Shown: piece by piece, positions 1 through 7,270 of the stretch | Layout: every line of letters begins with the position of its first letter | Numbering within the stretch: the first letter of the stretch is position 1 | From: JAGXTF01 sp040376005 | GTDB lineage: Bacteria; Bacteroidota; Bacteroidia; NS11-12g; UBA955 | NCBI GenBank assembly: GCA_040376005.1 | Contig: JBEIRK010000063.1 | Span: forward strand, 1-14,928 | Direction: 5' to 3' | Length of the DNA stretch: 14,928 nt | The notes under the pieces: generated by a model | Databases searched by the model: none | Told to the model about the DNA's origin: nothing | What the model saw: only the letters and a program-made list of their open reading frames with translations | Made by a program: the position numbers and the translations under genes

Positions 1-21
1 AGGAATGCTCGGTATCTATTC

Positions 22-52
22 TATGAATTTTCATCTTTGTCAAATAGCTTTG
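22..52 (+). promoter_or_regulatory. Candidate acs promoter (Bacteroidota type)
   Basis: TAGCTTTG at 45-52 is a perfect match to the Bacteroidota -7 consensus TAnnTTTG. TATG at 22-25 lies 19 bases upstream and matches the -33 TTTG at three of four positions. The G of the -7 element is only four bases before the acs start codon, so transcription would begin at or next to the ATG. Inferred from motif and spacing only. Confidence 0.5.
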
Positions 53-56
53 CCCC

Positions 57-1970
57 ATGAGCAGTCCCTTCCAAATTCAAAACCTACAGGAGTACCAAGA
101 AAGTTATAAGCGCAGCGTAGCGGATCCCAGTGGTTTTTGGTCAGACATTGCCCAACACTTTGAATGGAAAAAACCGTGGAACGCGGTCTGCGATTGGAAC
201 TTTCAAGAGCCAAGCATTCGCTGGTTTGACGGGGCCGAACTCAATATTACTGAAAATGCACTCGACCGCCATGTGCGCACCCAGCCCGATGCAATAGCTA
301 TTATTTGGGAACCCAATGACCCCACAGAAGACGCAGTGCGGATTAGTTACCGCGAACTGCTACAGCGCGTAGAAGCCTTATGCCATGTATACACAGATCT
401 CGGGATCACAAAAGGCGACCGTGTATGTCTCTATATGCCTATGGTACCTGAACTGGCCATTGCTGTGCTCGCTTGTGCCCGCATGGGCGCCGTTCACTCG
501 GTTGTTTTTGGCGGTTTCAGCCCACAAAGCATTGCCGACCGCATTAATGATGCAGAGTGCAAACTCATAGTCACTGCAGATGGATTTCAACGCGGCCCCA
601 AGCCTTTGGCACTTAAATCTATGGTGGATGAATCCTTGGAACTTTGCCCAAGCATTGAACACTGTCTGGTATTGCGCCGAGCAAACCTTGACTGCTCCAT
701 GAAAGCAGGCAGGGATATTTGGTGGCATGAGGCCATGAAATCAGTGGAAAATAAAGGCCCATTCCCCGCAGTGAGCATGAATGCAGAGGATATGCTATTT
801 ATCCTTTACACCAGCGGCAGTACAGGAAAACCCAAAGGCGTGGTGCATACCTGCGCAGGCTATATGGTTTGGGCAACCTACACCTTTGTAAATGTATTTC
901 AATATCAAAAAGGACAAGTGCACTTCTGCACTGCAGATATTGGCTGGATTACCGGGCATAGCTATATTGTATACGGACCGCTTTGCGCGGGCGCCACAGT
1001 TGTGCTCTTTGAAGGCGTACCCAACTACCCCAAGCCGAACCGCTTCTGGGAAATCTGCGAAAAACACGCGGTAGACATCCTCTACACTGCACCCACTGCA
1101 ATACGAAGTCTCATGCACGAGGGCGATGATTGGGTGGCTCCTTATGCCTTAGAAAGCTTAAAAACACTCGGCAGTGTGGGCGAACCTATCAATGAAGAAG
1201 CCTGGCATTGGTACCATGAAAAAGTAGGGCACGGAAGGTGCCCGCTTGTAGATACTTGGTGGCAAACCGAAACCGGGGGAATCATGATTTCTGCATTGGC
1301 TGGAATTTCCGAACCTATCCCCGCATGGGCCACGAAGCCATTGCCTGGGGTACAACCCATACTGGTGGACGAGCAAGGGAATGAACTCAACGGTGCAGTT
1401 TCAGGAAATTTGTGCATTAAAGCCCCATGGCCTGGCATGTTGCGCACCACCTACGGCGACCACGAACGCTGCCGACAAAACTACTTTGCCACCTACCCAA
1501 ACCTCTACTTTACCGGGGATGGCGCCATTCGCGATGCAGAAGGCAATTTCAGAATTACCGGTCGTGTGGATGATGTGCTGAACGTAAGTGGACATAGAAT
1601 AGGAACAGCAGAGGTTGAAAACGCCATCAACACGCACAGCGGGGTGGTGGAAAGTGCCGTGGTGGGCTTCCCACACGATATTAAAGGACAGGGTATTTAT
1701 GCCTATGTTATCACGACTCCCGGTCATGATGACTCGAATGCATTGCGCAGCGACATTATGCAAGCCGTAAATACCATGATTGGCCCTTTCGCGCGCCCCG
1801 ACAAAATTCAAATTGTACCTGGACTGCCCAAAACACGAAGCGGCAAGATTATGCGGAGAATCCTTCGAAAGATTGCCGAAAACGAATTGGACAACCTGGG
1901 GGATACCTCTACCCTATTGGATCCCACGGTAGTTTCATCGATTATTGCGGGAAGAGAAAAAACTTTTTAG
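57..1970 (+). CDS. acs: Acetyl-CoA synthetase (AMP-forming acetate-CoA ligase)
   Basis: This cytosolic enzyme activates acetate with ATP to acetyl-AMP and transfers the acetyl group to CoA, feeding acetate into central metabolism. The 637-residue length is normal for Acs. Adenylate-forming family motifs are intact and in order: the phosphate-binding loop YTSGSTGKPKG near residue 250, DTWWQTETGG near 400 (with the Trp that restricts the acyl pocket to acetate), YFTGDGA and GRVDDVLNVSGHR near 485-515, and the C-terminal TRSGKIMRR, whose Lys597 is the catalytic lysine that is reversibly acetylated in studied Acs proteins. The ATG at 57 is forced: an in-frame TAG at 45-47 blocks extension and the next Met lies far inside the conserved fold. 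No Shine-Dalgarno is present. It appears monocistronic. Confidence 0.97.
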   Translation: MSSPFQIQNLQEYQESYKRSVADPSGFWSDIAQHFEWKKPWNAVCDWNFQEPSIRWFDGAELNITENALDRHVRTQPDAIAIIWEPNDPTEDAVRISYRELLQRVEALCHVYTDLGITKGDRVCLYMPMVPELAIAVLACARMGAVHSVVFGGFSPQSIADRINDAECKLIVTADGFQRGPKPLALKSMVDESLELCPSIEHCLVLRRANLDCSMKAGRDIWWHEAMKSVENKGPFPAVSMNAEDMLFILYTSGSTGKPKGVVHTCAGYMVWATYTFVNVFQYQKGQVHFCTADIGWITGHSYIVYGPLCAGATVVLFEGVPNYPKPNRFWEICEKHAVDILYTAPTAIRSLMHEGDDWVAPYALESLKTLGSVGEPINEEAWHWYHEKVGHGRCPLVDTWWQTETGGIMISALAGISEPIPAWATKPLPGVQPILVDEQGNELNGAVSGNLCIKAPWPGMLRTTYGDHERCRQNYFATYPNLYFTGDGAIRDAEGNFRITGRVDDVLNVSGHRIGTAEVENAINTHSGVVESAVVGFPHDIKGQGIYAYVITTPGHDDSNALRSDIMQAVNTMIGPFARPDKIQIVPGLPKTRSGKIMRRILRKIAENELDNLGDTSTLLDPTVVSSIIAGREKTF

Positions 1971-1979
1971 TTTTTTTTC

Positions 1980-2044
1980 GGTCGAATCTTGTTTAAACGA
2001 CCATATACCGCCTGCCCATTAGGCAATTGATTCTTCGCCTTTTT
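1980..2044 (+). terminator. Weak hairpins after acs, possible terminator
   Basis: The acs-distal gap of 191 bases (1971-2161) contains a 5-bp stem GGTCG/CGACC (1980-1984 with 1998-2002), a short GCC/GGC hairpin (2014-2024), and AGGC/GCCT (2021-2024 with 2037-2040) followed directly by five T (2040-2044). The last could work as a weak intrinsic terminator. The stems are short, so this is a tentative call. Nothing else is evident before the next promoter. Confidence 0.3.
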
Positions 2045-2103
2045 AAACTATAGAACAAGCGTTCATACCCTGTACATATTTATGCACAGTTGCAGAAAAT
2101 AAT

Positions 2104-2134
2104 TTTGGAAATGTCGATTATTTCCCTTACTTCG
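2104..2134 (+). promoter_or_regulatory. Candidate promoter of the 33-residue ORF
   Basis: TTTG at 2104-2107 is a perfect -33 element. It is followed after 19 bases by TTACTTCG at 2127-2134, which matches TAnnTTTG with two mismatches. The spacing is typical for Bacteroidota. The predicted transcript would start near 2139 and have a leader of roughly 20 bases before the ATG at 2162. Confidence 0.35.
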
Positions 2135-2161
2135 TAGTACACAAATAATCCCTCCCCGCCT

Positions 2162-2263
2162 ATGGAACAACAGTACTTAATCTTATTCTTTGGTGTTGTG
2201 GCCAGTTTAGCAGCCGTTTTCGGAATGGTTGGTTTTCTGGAGAACCGCAAAAACCACAAGTAA
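2162..2263 (+). CDS. Small single-helix membrane protein, unknown function
   Basis: A 33-residue ORF running ATG to TAA. After MEQQ, residues 5-26 are almost entirely hydrophobic (YLILFFGVVASLAAVFGMVGFL), with small residues spaced G11, A14, S15, A18, G21, G24 as in helix-packing faces. The tail ENRKNHK is basic and probably cytoplasmic by the positive-inside rule. This looks like a real single-pass microprotein because it has its own candidate promoter upstream and a strong intrinsic terminator 29 bases after the stop. I do not recognise the family. Small subunits of respiratory or transport complexes look similar in general, but no specific match is claimed. There is no Shine-Dalgarno. Confidence 0.6.
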   Translation: MEQQYLILFFGVVASLAAVFGMVGFLENRKNHK

Positions 2264-2291
2264 AAAGTTTGCTCTCTAAAAGAGCATTGCG

Positions 2292-2316
2292 AAAGCCCCG
2301 GAAACGGGGCTTTTTT
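2292..2316 (+). terminator. Strong intrinsic terminator after the 33-residue ORF
   Basis: A 9-bp perfect stem AAAGCCCCG (2292-2300) / CGGGGCTTT (2305-2313) closes a GAAA tetraloop and runs into six T (2311-2316). A small extra hairpin GCTCT/AGAGC (2271-2285) precedes it. On the minus strand the stem is followed by only three T, so it would be a poorer terminator for the convergent operon that ends at 2340. Confidence 0.85.
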
Positions 2317-2339
2317 AATGGGGCATAATTGACCATTAA

Positions 2340-2825
2340 TCAATTCAAAGGCATAATAAAATAGATATTAGTATCCTTTATTCGCACCAAGCCCAATCCT
2401 TTAAAATTTATTTTATCGAAATGAAAAGTAAAAAATCCCGTTTTATCTTGCCTTCCCTGATACCATCTCTCAGTTGCCCTCCCTGATATGATGGGCTCAA
2501 CTTCACGAATACTATAACGCCTAATCCCTGTCGGAATGCCTAACTTCCGTTTACCCGAGGAATCATTCTTAAACTGCTTCTCCAATGGAAATATACTGTC
2601 AGGAAACAAAGATCGAGTTTCTTCCGAAGTTAAATAAGTGGAGGTCATTCCGTTCGGAAAAAACAAATCGTCTTTATTGATGAAAGGCATTGTATCATAG
2701 GTGTAATGAACAAGTCCCATATCAAAACCATAATATTGGGGTTTCTCCACTTTTCCTTTGTAAGATGATCCCATTCCAATTGTTAACATCGCAGCAGATA
2801 GGTATAAAAGAAATCTTCGTTTCAT
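2340..2825 (-). CDS. Exported protein of unknown function, third gene of the AT-rich operon
   Basis: A 161-residue protein with a basic N-terminus (MKRRF) and a hydrophobic stretch LLYLSAAMLTIGMG that fits a signal peptide or a membrane anchor. No Cys follows, so it is probably not a lipoprotein. The rest is soluble, mixed charged/aromatic sequence with no Cys and no motif I recognise. The end (FHFDKINFKGLGLVRIKDTNIYFIMPL) alternates like beta strands. It starts 13 bases after the stop of the 498-residue lipoprotein gene on the same strand and is AT-rich like it, so the two are almost certainly co-transcribed. It converges on the terminator of the 33-residue ORF. The gene call is secure; the function is unknown. 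Confidence 0.8.
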   Translation of the reverse strand: MKRRFLLYLSAAMLTIGMGSSYKGKVEKPQYYGFDMGLVHYTYDTMPFINKDDLFFPNGMTSTYLTSEETRSLFPDSIFPLEKQFKNDSSGKRKLGIPTGIRRYSIREVEPIISGRATERWYQGRQDKTGFFTFHFDKINFKGLGLVRIKDTNIYFIMPLN

Positions 2826-2838
2826 ATTCTTAATACAA

Positions 2839-4335
2839 CTAATTTTTGCGTAAAGTTAGCTCTTTTATTAAAATTTGGTCATTCTCATAATCATTAACCA
2901 TTATTTTAGATTCAGTAATTACTTTAAGTATTGCATAGGTACATGGTAATTCAACTACAGTTTCATAATTTATCCAATCTTTTGTCCTGTATAACTTTTT
3001 TGTACAATTCTCAAAATCCAAGTGTTCAAAGTAGTCATATCCATTAACTCGATTAATAATGTTTACAAATCTAAAAAAATCATCTGATACAGTAGAAAAG
3101 GGCAATTTTAATTGCTCCAATTTAGATGATTTTTTATTTAAAACAAAACTTGGTGGCATTTGGGTTAAATAATTTCCGTTGCCCAAATAAAATGGGGTTA
3201 AATCAACCATGCCATTTGACGTTATTTTCAACCAATCTGAAGACAATAGTTGCATAGAGTCTAATATCACGTCCGAAAACTCCGGCTTTGTTCTCAGATT
3301 AATACTAATATAAACAAATGGATTTAATAAAGCAGTATCTACAACCTTAGATAATTCCTTGAATAAACAAGCATAATTTAAGCGAAAACTTCCCGAATCC
3401 ACGATAGAAAGTGATGGTGTAGATAAATATAGATTATTTAAATTTCGAGCATCCGAATACATAACAGGCCTGATGCTCACCTTCTTCGATTTATAATTCA
3501 ATACTGAGATTATCCACTTGTCTGTAACTCTAGCCCGCCGATCAGCATAATCAATAAAATGAAATGTACCAGTAAATAGAACCTGAGAATCATTTAAGAC
3601 ATGCATGTTGTTCAATTCGACCTCACCATTCCCTTTATAATGTCTTGATGTATCTGAGAAAAATATGTTTCTTGTGGAATTTACTTCAAGAAAGCTTAAA
3701 CCGTCAGGGTATTTTGATTCGTAATACCGGTCTAACATCTTACCAGCTGCTTTATAGATACTAAATGTGTCGAGTCTGATTCCATCATTCCTATCTATAT
3801 GTAAAATTCCCTTATCTTTATTAAACCAAAAGACTAAATTTCTATCGATAGCTACATTAGGATAGTTTAGTAGTTTAACTGAATTAGTATAGACAACATT
3901 TACATCTAAAAAAGAATCGATTTTTGGAGCATCGGAAAATTTGTTTCCAAGTAACATAAGCACGGAATCACCGACAATTCTAAAGGCCGATCCATAGGTT
4001 ATGTTTTTGTATTTTTTTTGAAATGAGTTATTAAAAATAATTTCATATTTGTTCCGAAAGTCAGAAGAAACGGAATTAAAATAGTCTACAATCCTTTTCT
4101 CATCTTCGATAGAATATTCATCAAAGTAGTAGACTATTTTAGCTTTAGGGTAAATACTGTAAACCTTATATACATTCTGCAATAGTTCAAAGTTACAGTT
4201 TAGACTATTTTGCCTACAAAATACTACTTTCTTTTGTTTTTTTAGTCTGTCTATATCTTTTTCCAAGCGCACAATTCGTTGCGATTGACAGGACAAACTA
4301 TAAAGAAATACTAGTCCAAAAAAGATTATTCTCAT
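2839..4335 (-). CDS. Putative lipoprotein of unknown function, second gene of the AT-rich operon
   Basis: A 498-residue protein beginning MRIIFFGLVFLYSLSC: a short basic start, a hydrophobic core and Cys16 in an approximate lipobox, so it is probably lipid-anchored. A short charged helix follows (about 18-36). Residues 36-140 contain Cys40 and Cys47 and alternate strand/helix-like segments (KVVFC, AKIVYYF, YEIIF), loosely suggesting a thioredoxin-like fold. Residues 150-498 are rich in short beta-like repeats with Asn and Asp turns, as in Bacteroidota beta-propeller lipoproteins. Both fold ideas are inference from appearance; no diagnostic motif is present. The gene is markedly AT-rich (one hand-counted 60-base line, 3841-3900, is 17/60 G+C). 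It sits 17 bases after the 153-residue gene and 13 bases before the 161-residue gene. Confidence 0.8.
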   Translation of the reverse strand: MRIIFFGLVFLYSLSCQSQRIVRLEKDIDRLKKQKKVVFCRQNSLNCNFELLQNVYKVYSIYPKAKIVYYFDEYSIEDEKRIVDYFNSVSSDFRNKYEIIFNNSFQKKYKNITYGSAFRIVGDSVLMLLGNKFSDAPKIDSFLDVNVVYTNSVKLLNYPNVAIDRNLVFWFNKDKGILHIDRNDGIRLDTFSIYKAAGKMLDRYYESKYPDGLSFLEVNSTRNIFFSDTSRHYKGNGEVELNNMHVLNDSQVLFTGTFHFIDYADRRARVTDKWIISVLNYKSKKVSIRPVMYSDARNLNNLYLSTPSLSIVDSGSFRLNYACLFKELSKVVDTALLNPFVYISINLRTKPEFSDVILDSMQLLSSDWLKITSNGMVDLTPFYLGNGNYLTQMPPSFVLNKKSSKLEQLKLPFSTVSDDFFRFVNIINRVNGYDYFEHLDFENCTKKLYRTKDWINYETVVELPCTYAILKVITESKIMVNDYENDQILIKELTLRKN

Positions 4336-4352
4336 CCGTTATTTAATGCAAA

Positions 4353-4814
4353 CTAATTATTACAATCGATATTAAGATAGTTTATATCGTGCGTTTCTGA
4401 AGGCACTTTTGCGCTACATAACCAATCATTCTGATTCTGACATGTCGCTTTCGTACCACCAGTTGCAAGAGGTGTCAAAGTTATTGGGCCACATTTCTTT
4501 TGGGTGAAATGAACAACTGTGCCTGGACTCCCATATAACGCTTGATCTGCTCCACATGGTATTTTTGCTGCAATTTGACCTGAATTGTCAGGGGATGCCT
4601 CTCCTAAGGCAAGAATTTCTGCAGGAGTTAATTGAGTCAAAGTCATTTCGCCAACGAAATCTATTGTACCGTCAGCATTGAACACGACACCACTAGAACC
4701 AGTAACCCAATAGAGGACTCCATTTTGGGAAAGTATCACTGGATGTGTTTGTGCATTCGAATTTGAAACAAACAAGATTGTAACGAATAGGATTAAAGTC
4801 AAGATTTTCTTCAT
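4353..4814 (-). CDS. Secreted Cys-containing protein, first gene of the AT-rich operon
   Basis: A 153-residue protein with a clear signal peptide: MKKI, then a long hydrophobic stretch, ending SNAQ with likely cleavage near residue 21-22. The mature part carries GVLYWVTGSSGVVFNADGTIDF, then LTPAEILALGEAS, then a C-terminal half with five Cys (IPCG, KKCG, ATCQ, DWLC, DCNN). I do not recognise a family with confidence. The arrangement (export signal, a short Leu/Glu/Ala motif, Cys-bearing C-terminus, adjacent putative propeller lipoprotein) resembles the small NVEALA-type exported proteins of Bacteroides, but it is longer and the motif match is loose, so this is a hypothesis. As promoter-proximal gene it is directly exposed to the A-tract promoter upstream. 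Confidence 0.8.
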   Translation of the reverse strand: MKKILTLILFVTILFVSNSNAQTHPVILSQNGVLYWVTGSSGVVFNADGTIDFVGEMTLTQLTPAEILALGEASPDNSGQIAAKIPCGADQALYGSPGTVVHFTQKKCGPITLTPLATGGTKATCQNQNDWLCSAKVPSETHDINYLNIDCNN

Positions 4815-4839
4815 AGTTAGGTTTTATTGAAATTGGTTC

Positions 4840-4871
4840 CAAATGAAAAAAAAAAAAACGACATCTCCAAA
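4840..4871 (-). promoter_or_regulatory. Candidate promoter of the exported-protein operon
   Basis: On the minus strand TTTG (4871-4868) is followed after 20 bases by TTCATTTG (4847-4840), which matches TAnnTTTG with one mismatch. The predicted start lies near 4833, giving a leader of about 20 bases before the ATG at 4814. Twelve of the 20 spacer bases belong to a T-run on this strand (13 A on the plus strand). The sequence further upstream (4869-4898) repeats AAATTTTTA at 21-base spacing and could act like an AT-rich upstream element. Confidence 0.5.
4846..4858. repeat. A13 homopolymer inside a promoter spacer
   Basis: Thirteen consecutive A on the plus strand lie between the candidate -33 and -7 elements of the exported-protein operon, with two of them forming the end of the -7 element. 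Tracts this long are prone to slipped-strand length change, which here would alter promoter spacing. Confidence 0.9.
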
Positions 4872-5006
4872 TTTTTAGATGGTTTTGAGAAATTTTTAAT
4901 TTTACGACCCCTAATTCTACATTATTCTGGTGCAGTGATATATTTAACTTTCATAAAAATCTATTCCAGAAACACAATTTCGTGCTCTATACATAGTGCA
5001 TAACAT

Positions 5007-5035
5007 AAAAAAGGCCATCCAATGGACAGCCTTTT
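5007..5035 (-). terminator. Intrinsic terminator of glnN
   Basis: Stem AAAAGGC/GCCTTTT (5009-5015 with 5029-5035), with an inner TCC/GGA pairing, forms a hairpin 20 bases after the glnN stop. Read on the minus strand it ends in six T (complement of 5007-5012). The rest of the 240-base gap to 4814 holds only the A-tract promoter. Confidence 0.75.
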
Positions 5036-5054
5036 ATAGTCATTTATAATCTAA

Positions 5055-7250
5055 TTATCTTACAAACAACATGTCGGTGTACTTTGGCAATGGCCAATCT
5101 GCGTCATCTACCAATTGTTCCAACTTGTCGCTGCTATCGCGAATGCTATCGAACAAGGGTTTTACCTTTTGGCAATAGGCTAACGCACGTTTGTGAGCAT
5201 CTGCAATTTTGTTTGCCTTGCTTCTCTCATTCGTCATCTTCTTATTGTCTTCATGCAACTGGTTAATCAAGCTGCTGATTTCATTTAAGATTTCGAGTTG
5301 GGCCTTCAACTGCGTTTTGTTCTGTCCTACAGACATCAAGGCATTTACGTTATCTGCCAAACGCTTTTGGAAACGAATAGAACTAGGAATTACGTGGTTT
5401 TGGATAAGCTCATTCAACACACGTCCTTCAATTTGCAAGCGCAATACATAGCTTTCATAGCGAATCTCGGTGCGTGCTTCCAATTCCTTATGACTGAAAA
5501 TGCCATTTTTCACGAAGAGGTTCACGGCATCTTTAGAAAGGTATGCTTCGAGTGCCTCAGGTGTGGTTGTAATGTTATTCAAACCGCGCTTTTTCGCTTC
5601 TTTCACCCATTCTTGTGAATAGCCATTGCCCCCGAAAATAATTTTCTTACTGTCTTTCAAATACCCTTTCAACACGGTTTTGATGGCCTGTTCAGTCGCA
5701 GCTTTTGCTTTTGAATCCTTCACCAAGGCATCAACCTCTGCTTTGAACTTCACCAATTGGTCTGCCACAATGGTATTCAACACCACCATAGAAGAAGCGC
5801 AGTTGTCCGAAGAACCTACCGCACGGAATTCAAATTTATTTCCAGTAAATGCGAAAGGCGAAGTGCGGTTTCTGTCGGTATTATCCAACAAAATCTCTGG
5901 AATATGGCCAATCTTGATACTTTCTGCCTTGTTCTTTGATGACTTGCTAGAACCTTTGCTTTCAAAATTATCAAGCACGTGCTCTAAGGTATCTCCTACA
6001 AACACAGACACGATTGCTGGTGGCGCTTCGTTTGCACCCAAACGGTGATCGTTACCTGCAGTTGCGATACTGGCTCTAAGCAAATCCGCATTTTCATACA
6101 CCGCTTTAATGGTATTGATAAAGAAGGTAAGGAATTGCAAGTTGGCATCTGGGCTTGCGCCAGGTGACAACACATTCACACCGGTATTGGTAATAATACT
6201 CCAGTTGTTATGCTTGCCTGAGCCGTTCACGCCTTTGAAAGGTTTTTCGTGAAGCAACACTTTTAAGCCATGCTCTTCTGCAACACTTTCCATTACATCC
6301 ATCAACAAACTGTTATGGTCTACTGCAAGGTTGGCTTCTTCAAATTGTGGTGCACATTCAAACTGACCTGGCGCAACTTCGTTGTGACGGGTGCGCAATG
6401 GAATGCCCAATCTGTGTGCCTTCTCTTCAAAGTCAGCCATAAACGCCAACACACGGTTTGGAATACTGCCAAAATAGTGGTCTTCCAATTGCTGGCCTTT
6501 TGCAGGGGCATGTCCTATAAGGGTGCGACCTGAAAGCATCAAATCTGGACGGAGTTGGAAGTGTCTTTCATCTACCAAAAAGTATTCTTGTTCAACACCT
6601 AAGCTAATGTTACAATCGCTTACGTTAGGATCGAAATATTGACATACATCGGTAGCTGCCTTGCGGATAAAACCTAGGGCTTTCAGCAACGGCGCTTTGT
6701 AATCTAGGGCTTCACCAGTATAACTTACGAAAATGGTCGGGATACACAAGGTTTTAACCCCACCCTTTTCCATGATAAATGCAGGAGATGAAGGATCCCA
6801 TGCAGAATAACCACGCGCTTCGAAGGTATTGCGAATACCACCGCTTGGGAAACTGCTTGCATCAGGCTCTTGCTGCACCAAAGACTTCCCGCTAAACTTT
6901 TCCACCCCAGTATCCTGTGTTACAGGTTCAAAAAAGCTATCGTGCTTTTCTGCTGTAGTTCCGCGCAAGGGTTGAAACCAATGGGTGTAGTGTGTGCAAC
7001 CTTTGGACAGAGACCACTCTTTCATACCCTGTGCAATTTCATTGGCTTGGGTATGGTCGATAGGCGTGCCATGTTTGGCAGCATTCTCAATTGCGGTTAC
7101 AGCAGATTTGCTGAGAAATTGTTTCTGTGCTTCGGGACCGAAGACATTTTCGCCGAAATAGCGAGAAATCATGTTTTCAGACATTACGGTGGAATCTTGT
7201 TTGCGTGAAGGTGAAGGTGTTTTTACGGTTTTACTTGGCGAGTTGGCCAT
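5055..7250 (-). CDS. glnN: Type III glutamine synthetase
   Basis: This enzyme ligates ammonium to glutamate using ATP, the entry step of nitrogen assimilation, as a cytosolic oligomer. At 731 residues it has the length of GSIII, far longer than type I (about 450-470). Visible motifs: CTHYTHWFQPL near 85-95 (GSIII N-terminal region), EQEYF at 220-224, RHNEVAPGQFE at 289-298, VNGSGKHNNWS at 341-351 (a metal/glutamate-binding region), NDHRLGANEAPPAI at 400-413 and NRTSPFAFTGNKFEFRAVGSS at 461-481. The C-terminal 230 residues form the helical extension typical of GSIII. The first about 25 residues are polar, Ser/Thr/Lys-rich and probably disordered; Met23 or Met27 are alternative starts, but the longer N-terminus is compatible with other GSIII. 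It is transcribed alone, divergently from kup. Confidence 0.97.
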   Translation of the reverse strand: MANSPSKTVKTPSPSRKQDSTVMSENMISRYFGENVFGPEAQKQFLSKSAVTAIENAAKHGTPIDHTQANEIAQGMKEWSLSKGCTHYTHWFQPLRGTTAEKHDSFFEPVTQDTGVEKFSGKSLVQQEPDASSFPSGGIRNTFEARGYSAWDPSSPAFIMEKGGVKTLCIPTIFVSYTGEALDYKAPLLKALGFIRKAATDVCQYFDPNVSDCNISLGVEQEYFLVDERHFQLRPDLMLSGRTLIGHAPAKGQQLEDHYFGSIPNRVLAFMADFEEKAHRLGIPLRTRHNEVAPGQFECAPQFEEANLAVDHNSLLMDVMESVAEEHGLKVLLHEKPFKGVNGSGKHNNWSIITNTGVNVLSPGASPDANLQFLTFFINTIKAVYENADLLRASIATAGNDHRLGANEAPPAIVSVFVGDTLEHVLDNFESKGSSKSSKNKAESIKIGHIPEILLDNTDRNRTSPFAFTGNKFEFRAVGSSDNCASSMVVLNTIVADQLVKFKAEVDALVKDSKAKAATEQAIKTVLKGYLKDSKKIIFGGNGYSQEWVKEAKKRGLNNITTTPEALEAYLSKDAVNLFVKNGIFSHKELEARTEIRYESYVLRLQIEGRVLNELIQNHVIPSSIRFQKRLADNVNALMSVGQNKTQLKAQLEILNEISSLINQLHEDNKKMTNERSKANKIADAHKRALAYCQKVKPLFDSIRDSSDKLEQLVDDADWPLPKYTDMLFVR

Positions 7251-7270
7251 AAGTGTACTTTTTGGTGGTG

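Noticed and set aside
1401..1811. 136-codon minus-strand ORF inside acs, and similar long antisense ORFs in acs, glnN, kup and the peptidase gene
   Set aside because: They lie wholly inside strongly conserved genes on the other strand and their translations show no domain or export signal. They are frame shadows.
2080..2343. 87-codon minus-strand ORF opposite the 33-residue gene
   Set aside because: It runs antisense through the terminator hairpin and promoter of the small gene, has no signal or domain, and starts at the end of the 161-residue gene. It is best explained as chance.
5010..5036. Small-RNA gene suggested by the hairpin with flanking A and T runs
   Set aside because: Position 20 bases after the glnN stop and the minus-strand T-run make a terminator the simpler reading.
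4815..5054. Attachment site or mobile-element end beside the AT-rich operon
   Set aside because: I looked for a tRNA fragment, flanking direct repeats and integrase remnants. Only the glnN terminator, the A-tract promoter and short AT-rich repeats (AAATTTTTA twice) are present.
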